NCBI RefSeq assembly: GCF_024704725.1
Contig: NZ_JALIQS010000001.1
Location: 620,001 to 684,000, forward strand
DNA: 64,000 nt
Direction: 5' to 3'
From: Shinella sp. CPCC 101442
GTDB taxonomy: Bacteria > Pseudomonadota > Alphaproteobacteria > Rhizobiales > Rhizobiaceae
Shown: positions 56,418-64,000 of the stretch, in pieces
How the letters are laid out: the number at the start of each line of letters is the position of its first letter
Numbering within the stretch: position 1 is the stretch's first letter
Notes under the pieces: generated by a model
What the model saw: the letters and a program-made list of their open reading frames with translations, nothing else
Database searches by the model: none
What the model was told of the DNA's origin: nothing
Position numbers and translations under genes: made by a program

Positions 56418-57314
56418 CTAGACAGGAAGGTGGGCTTGACGAACGAGCTCCCCCTTGAGACGAGCCGTCTCCAGACCCAATTCGATGAACCGGTTGGCGT
56501 GGCTGGCGAGCGCGATGTTGTCGTCCCATAGATTGCGCCAGATCGCCGTCTTCAGCGACAGGTCCTTGTCGACGATCGTCGTGGAGAAGGATTCGAAGGT
56601 GACATAGTCGTCCCAGCCGATCGCCACCAGCGCATCGAAGATCGCGGCGAAATCGACGGTGCCGGTGCCAAGGTAACCACGGTGGCTTTCACCGATATGG
56701 ATGTAGCCGATCTTGCCGGCTGCATGACGGATGGCAAGGCCAACATCAGCCTCCTCGATATTCATGTGGAACGTATCGAGGTGGAGCAGCACGTTCGGCG
56801 CGCCCGTATCGCGGATATAGGCCATGCCCTGCGCGGCGGTGTTGAGCATATTGCTTTCGAAGCGGTTGACGATCTCCAGATTGAGCGTGACGCCGGCGGC
56901 CCTGGCGCGGTCCGCCACCTTGGAGAGGGCTGAAACGCTGGTGTCCCAGCTTTTACGGGTCAGCGCATGTTCCTGCTTGCCGTGTGCGGAACTCAGGATG
57001 CCGGCGAGCTTCGTGCCGCCGAGATCACGCACCAGCGCCACCGCCTTGTCGAGAATATCCGTGCCGTTGGCGACCACCGAGGCGTCATCGCTCGAAATAT
57101 CGCCTTCCGGCGGAAGCCCCATGCTGATCGCCACGTCGAGGCCGAGTTCCCGGATGCGGCCGGCAAGCCATTTCACATCGACCTGCTGCGGATCGAGATA
57201 GGAAAACTCAATGAGCTTGTAGCCCAGCCGGTGCGTGTTCTCGAGCGCCTTTTCAAGCTCCTCGCGCGAAGAGCCTGCGCTCCAGACAAAGGAATGGACA
57301 CCGATTTTCGACAT
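56418..57314 (-). CDS. Ketose 3-epimerase-like TIM-barrel protein
   Basis: A 298-residue xylose-isomerase-like TIM barrel of the tagatose/allulose 3-epimerase type. The metal residues fit the family order: Glu in LEIVNRFESN, Asp in LHLDTFHMNIEE, His in YIHIGESHRGYLGTG and Glu in VTFESFST. ATG 57314 is chosen by the MSKIGVHSFVW start; upstream frame is not conserved. It would interconvert ketoses feeding the kinase upstream in the operon. Confidence 0.85.
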   Translation of the reverse strand: MSKIGVHSFVWSAGSSREELEKALENTHRLGYKLIEFSYLDPQQVDVKWLAGRIRELGLDVAISMGLPPEGDISSDDASVVANGTDILDKAVALVRDLGGTKLAGILSSAHGKQEHALTRKSWDTSVSALSKVADRARAAGVTLNLEIVNRFESNMLNTAAQGMAYIRDTGAPNVLLHLDTFHMNIEEADVGLAIRHAAGKIGYIHIGESHRGYLGTGTVDFAAIFDALVAIGWDDYVTFESFSTTIVDKDLSLKTAIWRNLWDDNIALASHANRFIELGLETARLKGELVRQAHLPV

Positions 57315-57352
57315 GATCCCGGCTGCTTTCTGAAATGGATTGAAACAAGGTC

Positions 57353-57387
57353 GGCCGGGCACGCCGCTTTCGCCTGCGTGCCCGGCC
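57353..57387 (-). repeat. Intercistronic hairpin after binding-protein gene
   Basis: GGCCGGGCACGC and GCGTGCCCGGCC form a perfect 12-bp stem around an 11-base loop, between the RbsB-type stop and the epimerase start. No T-run follows on the operon RNA. Confidence 0.6.
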
Positions 57388-57402
57388 GTCTGGGAGGAAG
57401 GG

Positions 57403-58341
57403 TTAGCGGGCTGCGGTCCAGCCCTTGTAATCCTTGACGTTATCAGCCGTGATCAGCTGCGGATCGAGCAGAACGACCGGCTCAGCCGGCTTGGTGCCGT
57501 TCAGAACCTCGACGCCGAGCTTCAGTGCCTGGCCGGCCATGACATAGGGATCCTGCGATGCCGATGCCTTGATCATCGAATTGCCGCTGGCAAGCGACGT
57601 TTCGATATCCGGCGCGCCATCCACGGCGGTGAAGAAGAACTCGCTGCGGTTCAGCTGCTTGGCGGCGAGTTCGGCGCCGATCGCGGTCGGATCGTTGATC
57701 GCGAAGACGGCGTCGATCTTGTCGAAGCGGGTGAGCAGGCCCTGCATCACGGCAAGGCCGCCGTCGCGCGAGCCCTGGCCGTTCTGGTCGTCGGAGAGGA
57801 TCTTGATGTCGGCATGCTTGCCGAGCGCATCCTTGCAGCCCTGAACGCGTTCGAGGATCGAGGAGGAGGCCGGGCCGTTGATGATGACGACGTCACCCTT
57901 GTTGCCGAGCTTGTCGGCGATGTAGTTGCAGGCTTCTTCGCCGGCCTTGACGTTGTTGGTCATGACGGTGACGTCGGCGCCGGGGGCGGAGACGTCGAAC
58001 GCGGCGACCACGATGCCGGCGGCCTGCGCCTTCTTCACAGCGGGCGTAATGGCCTTTGCATCGACGGCATTCAGCATGATGATGTCGACACCCGCGGCAA
58101 TGAAGTTATCGACCTGCGAGACCTGCTTGTTGAGGTCATAGTCGGCCGAGACCGAGATGACTTCGACATTCGGATTGATTTCCTTGGCGCGATCCTCGAT
58201 GCCCTTGATGGTGGCGACGAAGAACGGGTTGCCGAGAAGACCGACCGAAATGCCGATCTTGTTGAGGTCCTTGGCGGCTGCGGGCATGGCGAGCGCGGCA
58301 GCCATGGCGGTGCCGACGAGCAACGTGGACATAAGACGCAT
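57403..58341 (-). CDS. Sugar-binding protein, RbsB type
   Basis: A 312-residue periplasmic binding protein. The Sec signal is MSTLLVGTAMAAALAMPAAA, cleaved after AAA. It has the LGNPFFVATIKGIEDRA first lobe, INGPASSSILERVQGCKDAL and INDPTAIGAELAAKQL. Operon partner of the RbsC- and RbsA-type genes. GGAGGA precedes the ATG on the minus strand. Confidence 0.93.
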   Translation of the reverse strand: MRLMSTLLVGTAMAAALAMPAAAKDLNKIGISVGLLGNPFFVATIKGIEDRAKEINPNVEVISVSADYDLNKQVSQVDNFIAAGVDIIMLNAVDAKAITPAVKKAQAAGIVVAAFDVSAPGADVTVMTNNVKAGEEACNYIADKLGNKGDVVIINGPASSSILERVQGCKDALGKHADIKILSDDQNGQGSRDGGLAVMQGLLTRFDKIDAVFAINDPTAIGAELAAKQLNRSEFFFTAVDGAPDIETSLASGNSMIKASASQDPYVMAGQALKLGVEVLNGTKPAEPVVLLDPQLITADNVKDYKGWTAAR

Positions 58342-58409
58342 GTTTTCCTCCTTTGGTGGCGCTTGTCGCGCCGTTGTCTCCGGTTGCGACCGGTTCGTTC
58401 AGCCAGACC

Positions 58410-59393
58410 TCACGTCCGGCCAAGCCCTTTGAGCCTGTAGCGATCGAGGCCGACGGCGACGATGATGACGAGGCCCTTGATGATGTACTGCCAGATGTCC
58501 GAAACCCCGACGAGGATGAGGCCGTTGGAGAGGACGGCGATGATCAGCGCGCCGATGAGCGTGCCCCAGATGGAGCCGACACCGCCGACGAAGCTGGTGC
58601 CGCCGAGGATGACCGCGGCGATCGCGTCGAGTTCGTAGGCCTGTCCGAGCTGGAGGCCGTTGGCCGCATAGAGGCGGGCTGCCGACATGGCGCCGCCAAG
58701 GCCGGAAAGCAGGCCCGACATCGAGTAGACGAAGAGCAGCACCAGAGGCACCTTGATGCCGGTAAGGCGTGCCGCCTCGGAATTGCCGCCGACGGCATAA
58801 ATCCAGGTGCCCAGCACCGTGCGCTTCAGAATGAACCAGGACGCGATGATCGTTGCGATCGCGATCACCGCGAGCCACGGCACGCCGAACAGCGAGCCGT
58901 TGCCGATGAAGTCGAACGGCAGGTCCGGGTTGAAGACGGTCGTATCGCCACCGAGCAGGCGTGCCACGCCGCGAATGGCGGTCAGCGAGCCGAGCGTCAC
59001 GATGAAGGGCGGCAGCTTCAGCCAGGCGATGATCGCGCCGTTGAGGAAGCCGCAGGCAAGGCCGGCCGCGATCGCCGCGGGAATGCCGAGCATGCCGAGA
59101 TCCGGCACCAGAGAAACCATGACCGCGACCATGGCCGAGGCCGCGAGAATCGAGCCGACGGAAAGGTCGATGCCGCCCGTCAGGATGACGAAGGTCATGC
59201 CGGCCGCCAGCACCGTGTTGATCGATGCCTGCTGCATGACGATCGACAGGTTGTTGACGGAGAGGAACCGGCCGCTGAGCAGATGGAAGCCAATGGCCAG
59301 AAGCACGAGGACCGGCAGCATGCCGAGCGCCGTCAGCGTCGAGCGCAGTTTCAGCTTTTCCATCCGGCCCTGTTCGGTTTCGCTTGCACTCAT
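58410..59393 (-). CDS. Sugar ABC permease, RbsC type
   Basis: A 327-residue permease with about ten membrane segments. GMTFVILTGGIDLSVGSILA is the family motif, followed by AIAAGLACGFLNGAIIAWL and GGNSEAARLTGIKV. The start MSASETEQGRM at 59393 is preferred. Only one permease gene is present, so a homodimer is expected, as in RbsC. Confidence 0.92.
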   Translation of the reverse strand: MSASETEQGRMEKLKLRSTLTALGMLPVLVLLAIGFHLLSGRFLSVNNLSIVMQQASINTVLAAGMTFVILTGGIDLSVGSILAASAMVAVMVSLVPDLGMLGIPAAIAAGLACGFLNGAIIAWLKLPPFIVTLGSLTAIRGVARLLGGDTTVFNPDLPFDFIGNGSLFGVPWLAVIAIATIIASWFILKRTVLGTWIYAVGGNSEAARLTGIKVPLVLLFVYSMSGLLSGLGGAMSAARLYAANGLQLGQAYELDAIAAVILGGTSFVGGVGSIWGTLIGALIIAVLSNGLILVGVSDIWQYIIKGLVIIVAVGLDRYRLKGLGRT

Positions 59394-59429
59394 GGTTTCG
59401 TCCCGTCTTCTTCGTTTCTGTCTTCGCAA

Positions 59430-60971
59430 TCAGGCCGCATGGCCGGCTGAGCCGGTCGCAAGCGCCATGATCGCTTCCTGCTCGATCGGCGCTTCCGCCG
59501 ACCCTGTCACTTCACCGGCGATCCGCCCCTCGCGCATGACAAGCACCCGGTCGGCAATGCCGAGGATTTCCGGCAGATCGCTGGAGATGACGACGATGGC
59601 GATGCCGTTCTGGGCGAGTTCGTCGATGATCCGGTAGATTTCCGACTTGGCGCCGACATCGACGCCGCGTGTCGGTTCGTCGAGAATGATGGCCTTGGGC
59701 TTCGTCTCGAGCAGGCGTGCAAGCAGCACTTTCTGCTGGTTTCCCCCGGACAGCGCACCGACATTGATTTGCGTGCCTGCGGTGCGGATCGAGAGCGACT
59801 TCACCGAATGCGACGCCCGCTCTTGCGCTCGCGCGAAGTTGCGCATACCGGCCGCCTTCGCATCATCGGCGATCACGCCGATATTGATGTTGTCGCTGAT
59901 CGACATGTCGAGGAACAGGCCGAGCGCCTTGCGATCCTCGGTGAGGTAGGCGATACCCGCGTCCAGCGCGTCACGTGGCGAGCTGATCGCAAGCGCCCTG
60001 CCGTTCAGCATCACGTCACCGGAGGTCCGGTTGTCGGCGCCGTAGACGAGGCGTGCCAGTTCCGTGCGCCCCGAGCCGACGAGACCCGCAATGCCGAGCA
60101 CTTCGCCGGCGCGCACCTCGAACGAGCAATCGTGCACCTTGATACCGTCGCCGATCTTTTCGACCGAAAGCACCGCCGCGCGTTCGCCTGCGACCTGCCG
60201 GTGCTCCTTCTTGTAGAAGGACGAGAGATCGCGGCCGACCATCATCGAGACGAGCTTGCTGGCGGAAAGATCCGCGCGGTCGAGGGTGCCGACATAGGCG
60301 CCGTCGCGCAACACGCTCACCCGGTCGGAGAGCTGGTAGACCTCCTCCATGCGGTGGCTGATATAGATGATGGCAATGCCATCGGCCTTGAGACGGGCAA
60401 TGACGTCGAACAGCCTGTCGGTCTCGCGGCTCGTCAGCGACGTCGTCGGCTCGTCCATGACGATGATGCGGGCATTGGTGGTCAGCGCCCGGGCGATTTC
60501 CACCATCTGCCGCTCGCCCAGCGACAATTCAGCAACGCGACGGGAGGCGTCGAAACCGATGCCGAGCTGCTTGAGAATAGGTTCTGCCCGGCGGCGCATT
60601 TCCGCGCGATCGGCAACGCCGAAACGCGACGGCTCGTTTCCGAGAAACATGTTCTGCGCCACCGTCAGGTTGGGCGCGAGCGAAAGTTCCTGATAGATGA
60701 CCGCAATGCCATAGGCCTTGGCCTTCAACGGGTCGCCGAGCGTCACTGTCTCGCCGTCGATCAGCACCGAGCCGCCCGGATCGGCCGTGTAGGCGCCTGA
60801 CAGGATCTTCATCAGCGTCGACTTGCCCGCGCCGTTCTCGCCCATCAACGCGTGCACTTCACCGGAATGGACCGCAAGGCTCACCTGCGACAAGGCTTTC
60901 GACGCACCGAAGGTCTTGCTGATATCGCGCATTTCCAGGAGCGCGCGCTGCCCGTTCGTCGTTGCCGTCAT
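59430..60971 (-). CDS. Sugar ABC ATP-binding protein, RbsA type
   Basis: A 513-residue double ATPase: first Walker [30 protein letters not shown] and [14 protein letters not shown]. The second half, from about 250, has [16 protein letters not shown], a degenerate Walker A as usual in this family, and [15 protein letters not shown]. It overlaps the FGGY kinase stop by four bases. Confidence 0.93.
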   Translation of the reverse strand: MTATTNGQRALLEMRDISKTFGASKALSQVSLAVHSGEVHALMGENGAGKSTLMKILSGAYTADPGGSVLIDGETVTLGDPLKAKAYGIAVIYQELSLAPNLTVAQNMFLGNEPSRFGVADRAEMRRRAEPILKQLGIGFDASRRVAELSLGERQMVEIARALTTNARIIVMDEPTTSLTSRETDRLFDVIARLKADGIAIIYISHRMEEVYQLSDRVSVLRDGAYVGTLDRADLSASKLVSMMVGRDLSSFYKKEHRQVAGERAAVLSVEKIGDGIKVHDCSFEVRAGEVLGIAGLVGSGRTELARLVYGADNRTSGDVMLNGRALAISSPRDALDAGIAYLTEDRKALGLFLDMSISDNINIGVIADDAKAAGMRNFARAQERASHSVKSLSIRTAGTQINVGALSGGNQQKVLLARLLETKPKAIILDEPTRGVDVGAKSEIYRIIDELAQNGIAIVVISSDLPEILGIADRVLVMREGRIAGEVTGSAEAPIEQEAIMALATGSAGHAA

Positions 60972-62371
60972 GCGCGCTTCTCCCTTCGCGAGGCCGGTTC
61001 ACCCGATGTCATGGCATCGACATGGTGCCGCCATTCCCGCCGGTATTCGTCGAGGCCGGGAATCAGAGCAGGTTCGGCGACCACGCAATCGTTGACGAAG
61101 GGATTGCGACCAATCGCGTCGAAGACGAGTGCAGCGGCACCAAAGGCGCTACCCTCCGGATTGGCGCTCGTGTGCACGGTTTGCAGCGAGCGAAGCGTCG
61201 CCAGAACGGAGGCATAAAGTCCCGTCTTCACAAGGCCGCCATCGATGACGATCGCATTGGCCGAGCCGATGAGGTCGAGAGACAGATCCGTCATCAGCGC
61301 GACATAGAGCATGGCGACAGCCGCCTGTTCCTCGCCTTCGACCGCCGGACCGACGAAACGCCCTTCATGGCCCGGCATCGGCCCACCGGGCGCGAAGGAT
61401 GGCAGGGCAAAAGCGCGCTTGGCGATCACTGCCGCCACTGCCTCCGGAGAAACCGGCTGTGTCCAGCCCCCGCTCGCAACATCATATTCCCGACCGCCCA
61501 TGAAGCGGATGGTCGCGACCGGCTGATGGTCGACCGTGACGTTGGCCAGCATGTCGCGCGCGGCGTCGAGCTTTTCAAGCGCACTTGCCGGATTGAAGAT
61601 GATGACCCAGGTGCCGGTCGATACCAGCGTGAAATCCGAGAAGCCGAGCGAGCGGTAGAAGTAGAGCGCGGCATTGCTGTCATGCACGCCGTTATGCACC
61701 GCGACCTTCGTGCTGCGCCCGTCGTCGAGCGTCACCGTATGCGTGCCAATGACGCTGCCGGCGCGCGAGAATTCCGGCATCTGGCCGCGCCAGCCCATGC
61801 GATCGACGAGGCTGCTGAAATCGTCCTGCAGCGGCGCCCAAAGATTGGAATGGCAGCCGAGATAGGAAACCTCCGAGACAAGCCGGTCGGAAAACTTCCA
61901 GGTCCAGAACTGCGGATAGGCGAGGATGGCATCAGCCTTGGCGATGAGGCCCGGGTCGCGCTCGTTCAGCCACAGCAGATGCCGTCCATAGTTGAACCCC
62001 AGCGGCAGCGGCGGCGAATAGGTTTCGTTGAATTCGGGCGCCATCGCGTCGATACGGCTGGCGATGTCAGCGGGTGGCTCCTGCTCGTAGTCCAGGATTG
62101 CGTGAACGAGCGCATCGCCCGCAACAAGCGCAAAGGTGCAGCCATGCCCCGAGAAGATCATGCGATCGACCCCGTACGTCGCAACGGCCCGCGCCAGCTC
62201 GTCCTCCATCCAGCGAAAGAGAGCCGCATCATCCAGAACGCGCAGATCCGCGTGCTCGTGCCAGACGGGGCGGGTCCGCGCCTCGTCGATCACCCGGCCC
62301 TCGGCCGAAACGACGAACAGCTTGGAGTTTGTCTTGCCGAGATCAAAGACGGCGATGGGGGACTGGCTCAA
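60968..62371 (-). CDS. FGGY-family carbohydrate kinase
   Basis: A 467-residue sugar kinase with the phosphate loops [16 protein letters not shown] and [13 protein letters not shown], the catalytic Asp in [15 protein letters not shown], and the adenosine region [17 protein letters not shown]. The start is a TTG (62371) that overlaps the DeoR stop as TTGA, with a GGGGGG run upstream. It probably phosphorylates the imported or epimerised ketose before aldol cleavage. Exact sugar unknown. Confidence 0.88.
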   Translation of the reverse strand: MSQSPIAVFDLGKTNSKLFVVSAEGRVIDEARTRPVWHEHADLRVLDDAALFRWMEDELARAVATYGVDRMIFSGHGCTFALVAGDALVHAILDYEQEPPADIASRIDAMAPEFNETYSPPLPLGFNYGRHLLWLNERDPGLIAKADAILAYPQFWTWKFSDRLVSEVSYLGCHSNLWAPLQDDFSSLVDRMGWRGQMPEFSRAGSVIGTHTVTLDDGRSTKVAVHNGVHDSNAALYFYRSLGFSDFTLVSTGTWVIIFNPASALEKLDAARDMLANVTVDHQPVATIRFMGGREYDVASGGWTQPVSPEAVAAVIAKRAFALPSFAPGGPMPGHEGRFVGPAVEGEEQAAVAMLYVALMTDLSLDLIGSANAIVIDGGLVKTGLYASVLATLRSLQTVHTSANPEGSAFGAAALVFDAIGRNPFVNDCVVAEPALIPGLDEYRREWRHHVDAMTSGEPASRREKRA

Positions 62372-63147
62372 TTTGCCCCCCCGGTGGTTGCGATCGCGAT
62401 GCTGACGCCGGCATCTTCCATCATCTTGGCGGCGGCATCGGTCAGGCCGTCATCCGTGATGATCGTTCCGATACGCGACAGAGGCAGGGCAACGTTGCGC
62501 GGCTGGATCGAGAACTTACGGCTGTCGGCCAGCAGAACGATCTCATCCGCGCAGGCCGCAAGTTCGCCGATGACCTTGACGAGCAACGGATGGGACTCGA
62601 GCAGCCCCTTGCTGCTGATGCCCTGCGTGCCGACAAAGAACCGCGAGGCGAAGAAGCCCGGGGATCCCGCCGAAGGGTCGTGAATAATGCCCGGCTCACG
62701 GTAGAGCTCGCCGCCGGCGACCGACAGCTGGCAAGTGCCATGCTCGCCAAGATGAGCGGCAAGCGGCATCGAATTGGTCCAGACACGAAGATTGCGCCGC
62801 GCCAGGAGGGTGCCCAGTTGATAGCAGGTCGAGCCGGCATGCACGATGATGGAGTCGCCGTCGCGCACGAGATCCGCAGCGGCGGCGGCGATTGCCCGCT
62901 TTGCCTCGACCGCGATGTCGCGGTTCTCGTCGTAGGGCCTTGCCGAAAGGCGACCACTGTCGCCCGCCTCGCTGGCGGAAATCCCGCCATAGACCTTCCG
63001 GGCCCGGCCCAATTCATGAAGCTTGTCGATATCGCGACGGATCGTGGCGGGCGATGCGCCGAGACGCTCCTGAAGATCGCGCACCGAAGCAAAGGGCGTT
63101 TCCCGCAAAAGGTCGATGATAGCCTTATGGCGCTCGGTGTCGTTCAC
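62368..63147 (-). CDS. DeoR-family transcriptional regulator
   Basis: A 259-residue DeoR repressor. The HTH is near the N-terminus (RHKAIIDLLRETPFASVRDL, ATIRRDIDKLHELGRARKVY) and the sensor domain follows (IIVHAGSTCYQLGTLLARR, VWTNSMPLAAHLG, LLADSRKFS). GTG 63147 has GAGGAG six bases upstream; the longer open frame starts in non-conserved sequence. First gene of the sugar operon, divergent from the aldolase, and probably the local repressor of both. Confidence 0.9.
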   Translation of the reverse strand: MNDTERHKAIIDLLRETPFASVRDLQERLGASPATIRRDIDKLHELGRARKVYGGISASEAGDSGRLSARPYDENRDIAVEAKRAIAAAAADLVRDGDSIIVHAGSTCYQLGTLLARRNLRVWTNSMPLAAHLGEHGTCQLSVAGGELYREPGIIHDPSAGSPGFFASRFFVGTQGISSKGLLESHPLLVKVIGELAACADEIVLLADSRKFSIQPRNVALPLSRIGTIITDDGLTDAAAKMMEDAGVSIAIATTGGAN

Positions 63148-63198
63148 GGGTGCTCCTCTCCGGCGTCTCCCTCGCCGATGAACGAAGATAATCACACT

Positions 63199-63268
63199 AA
63201 TACGATGCGATCAAGATATGTGACGTATTTTCTTCACTATTGACGACATTCAATCATATCAATACGAT
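63199..63268. repeat. Direct repeat AATACGAT in divergent promoter
   Basis: AATACGAT occurs at 63199-63206 and again at 63261-63268, 62 bases apart, between DeoR (-) and the aldolase gene (+). It may be the DeoR operator, as these repressors often bind spaced direct repeats. Confidence 0.35.
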
Positions 63269-63343
63269 CTACAGAAAAGTTTGCTCATCATGGTGCGAAT
63301 TGCCGACGATGGCTGACAGGTTTTTCTAGAGGAGGAGGCCAGC

Positions 63344-64000
63344 ATGGCTTCGGGCATTCGGGCGGAAGACATTCCGGCCTTCGACGCATTTCTCGGTCTT
63401 TCGAGGGAAATCGGCAGTGACGTTCTGAAGACGCAAGGTGCTGGCGGCAACACCTCGTTCAAGCGCGATGGCATGATGTGGGTAAAGGCGTCCGGCACCT
63501 GGCTTGCCCATGCCGGTGAGCGCAACATCATGGTGCCCGTAGCCGTGGCGCCATTGGTGGCGGCGCTCCGGGCCGGCGACCCAAGCGCCGAAAAGGCAAC
63601 CGACTTCATCGTTTCGGCACTGAATGCCTCCGGTCTGCGCCCCTCGATCGAGACCAGTTTTCACGCCGCCCTGCCACAGGCGGTCGTTGCCCACTATCAC
63701 TGCGTCAACGCGATTGCGCTCTCGGTGCTCGAAAACCGCGAAGCCGTCATTGCGGGACATATGGCGAAACTTCCCGACCTGACCTGGGCGACCATCCCAT
63801 ACCGTCGTCCGGGTACGCCACTCGCTTACGAGATCGACCGCGTTGCCGATAATCGACCGGACGTGCTGATCCTCTACAACCACGGCATCATCGTAACGGG
63901 CGAGACGGTGGAGGAGGTGCGTGAGCGCATCGCCCGCGTTACCGCCGCCCTGTCCGTCGACCAGCGCGCGGCCGCGCAGGCAGACCCTGTTGCGCTGAAA
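63344..64000 (+). CDS. Class II aldolase/adducin family protein, 5' part
   Basis: The gene runs off the window end, so only 219 residues are seen. QGAGGNTSFKRDGMMWVKAS gives the phosphate-binding part. The zinc ligands are expected at HYHCVNAIAL (His pair) and YNHGIIVTGETVEEV (third His). GAGGAGGAGG precedes ATG 63344. It likely splits the phosphorylated ketose into DHAP and an aldehyde, completing the pathway that starts with the Rbs-type importer. A C-terminal fusion partner cannot be excluded. Confidence 0.87.
   Translation, partial: MASGIRAEDIPAFDAFLGLSREIGSDVLKTQGAGGNTSFKRDGMMWVKASGTWLAHAGERNIMVPVAVAPLVAALRAGDPSAEKATDFIVSALNASGLRPSIETSFHAALPQAVVAHYHCVNAIALSVLENREAVIAGHMAKLPDLTWATIPYRRPGTPLAYEIDRVADNRPDVLILYNHGIIVTGETVEEVRERIARVTAALSVDQRAAAQADPVALK

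Overview
The window is high-GC DNA from an alphaproteobacterium, most likely a member of the Rhizobiaceae. The basis is codon use, the dense runs of rhizobial-type solute-uptake operons and the protein families present; the genus is not resolved. No rRNA, tRNA, replication, ribosomal or other housekeeping gene is visible, and no insertion sequence, integrase or CRISPR array. Seven complete ABC importers are packed into 64 kb, each beside catabolic enzymes and most beside a regulator. This fits an accessory catabolic stretch of a chromosome or, more likely, of a megaplasmid or chromid (inference).

Layout. 1-10.4 kb (+): end of a LysR regulator, a PuuC-like aldehyde dehydrogenase, a flavoprotein of the trimethylamine/histamine dehydrogenase family, a polyamine-type ABC importer, a RidA-like protein, a DUF1028 protein and an M20 deacylase. 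Together they look like an amine uptake and oxidation operon. 10.4-18.2 kb (-): AmiC/AmiR sensor and antiterminator, dipeptide-type permeases, binding protein, formamidase/acetamidase and a double ATPase, with a strong leader terminator just upstream of amiC. This is an amide-inducible uptake operon. 18.4-19.7 kb: a MerR regulator divergent from a glutaredoxin-MauE fusion. 19.7-36.9 kb: two oligopeptide-type ABC importers around three flavin-dependent monooxygenase-type genes (-), and a divergent SsuD-like monooxygenase plus an Eis-like acetyltransferase (+). The block resembles organosulfur scavenging and shares a palindromic operator at two promoters.

37-44.6 kb: a glutamine-synthetase-like ligase, a PotFGHI/PotABCD-type importer and an iron-dependent alcohol dehydrogenase (-), with a divergent LuxR-type regulator (+). 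This is a candidate amino-alcohol or polyamine gamma-glutamylation route. 44.6-54.7 kb: a branched-chain-type importer with a fused LivM-LivG protein (-), divergent from an RpiR regulator, an isochorismatase-like hydrolase, a second glutamine-synthetase-like ligase, an N-formylglutamate amidohydrolase-like protein and a class III aminotransferase (+). 54.6-56.3 kb: an ArsR repressor and an MFS exporter with twin operators. 56.4-64 kb: a sugar operon with a ketose 3-epimerase-like protein, Rbs-type importer, FGGY kinase and DeoR regulator (-), and a divergent class II aldolase cut by the window end.

Recurrent features: five of the seven solute-binding-protein genes are followed by a perfect or near-perfect GC-rich hairpin before the next cistron, and neighbouring genes are mostly joined by 1-4 base overlaps. 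Substrate assignments below are inferences from family and context unless stated otherwise.
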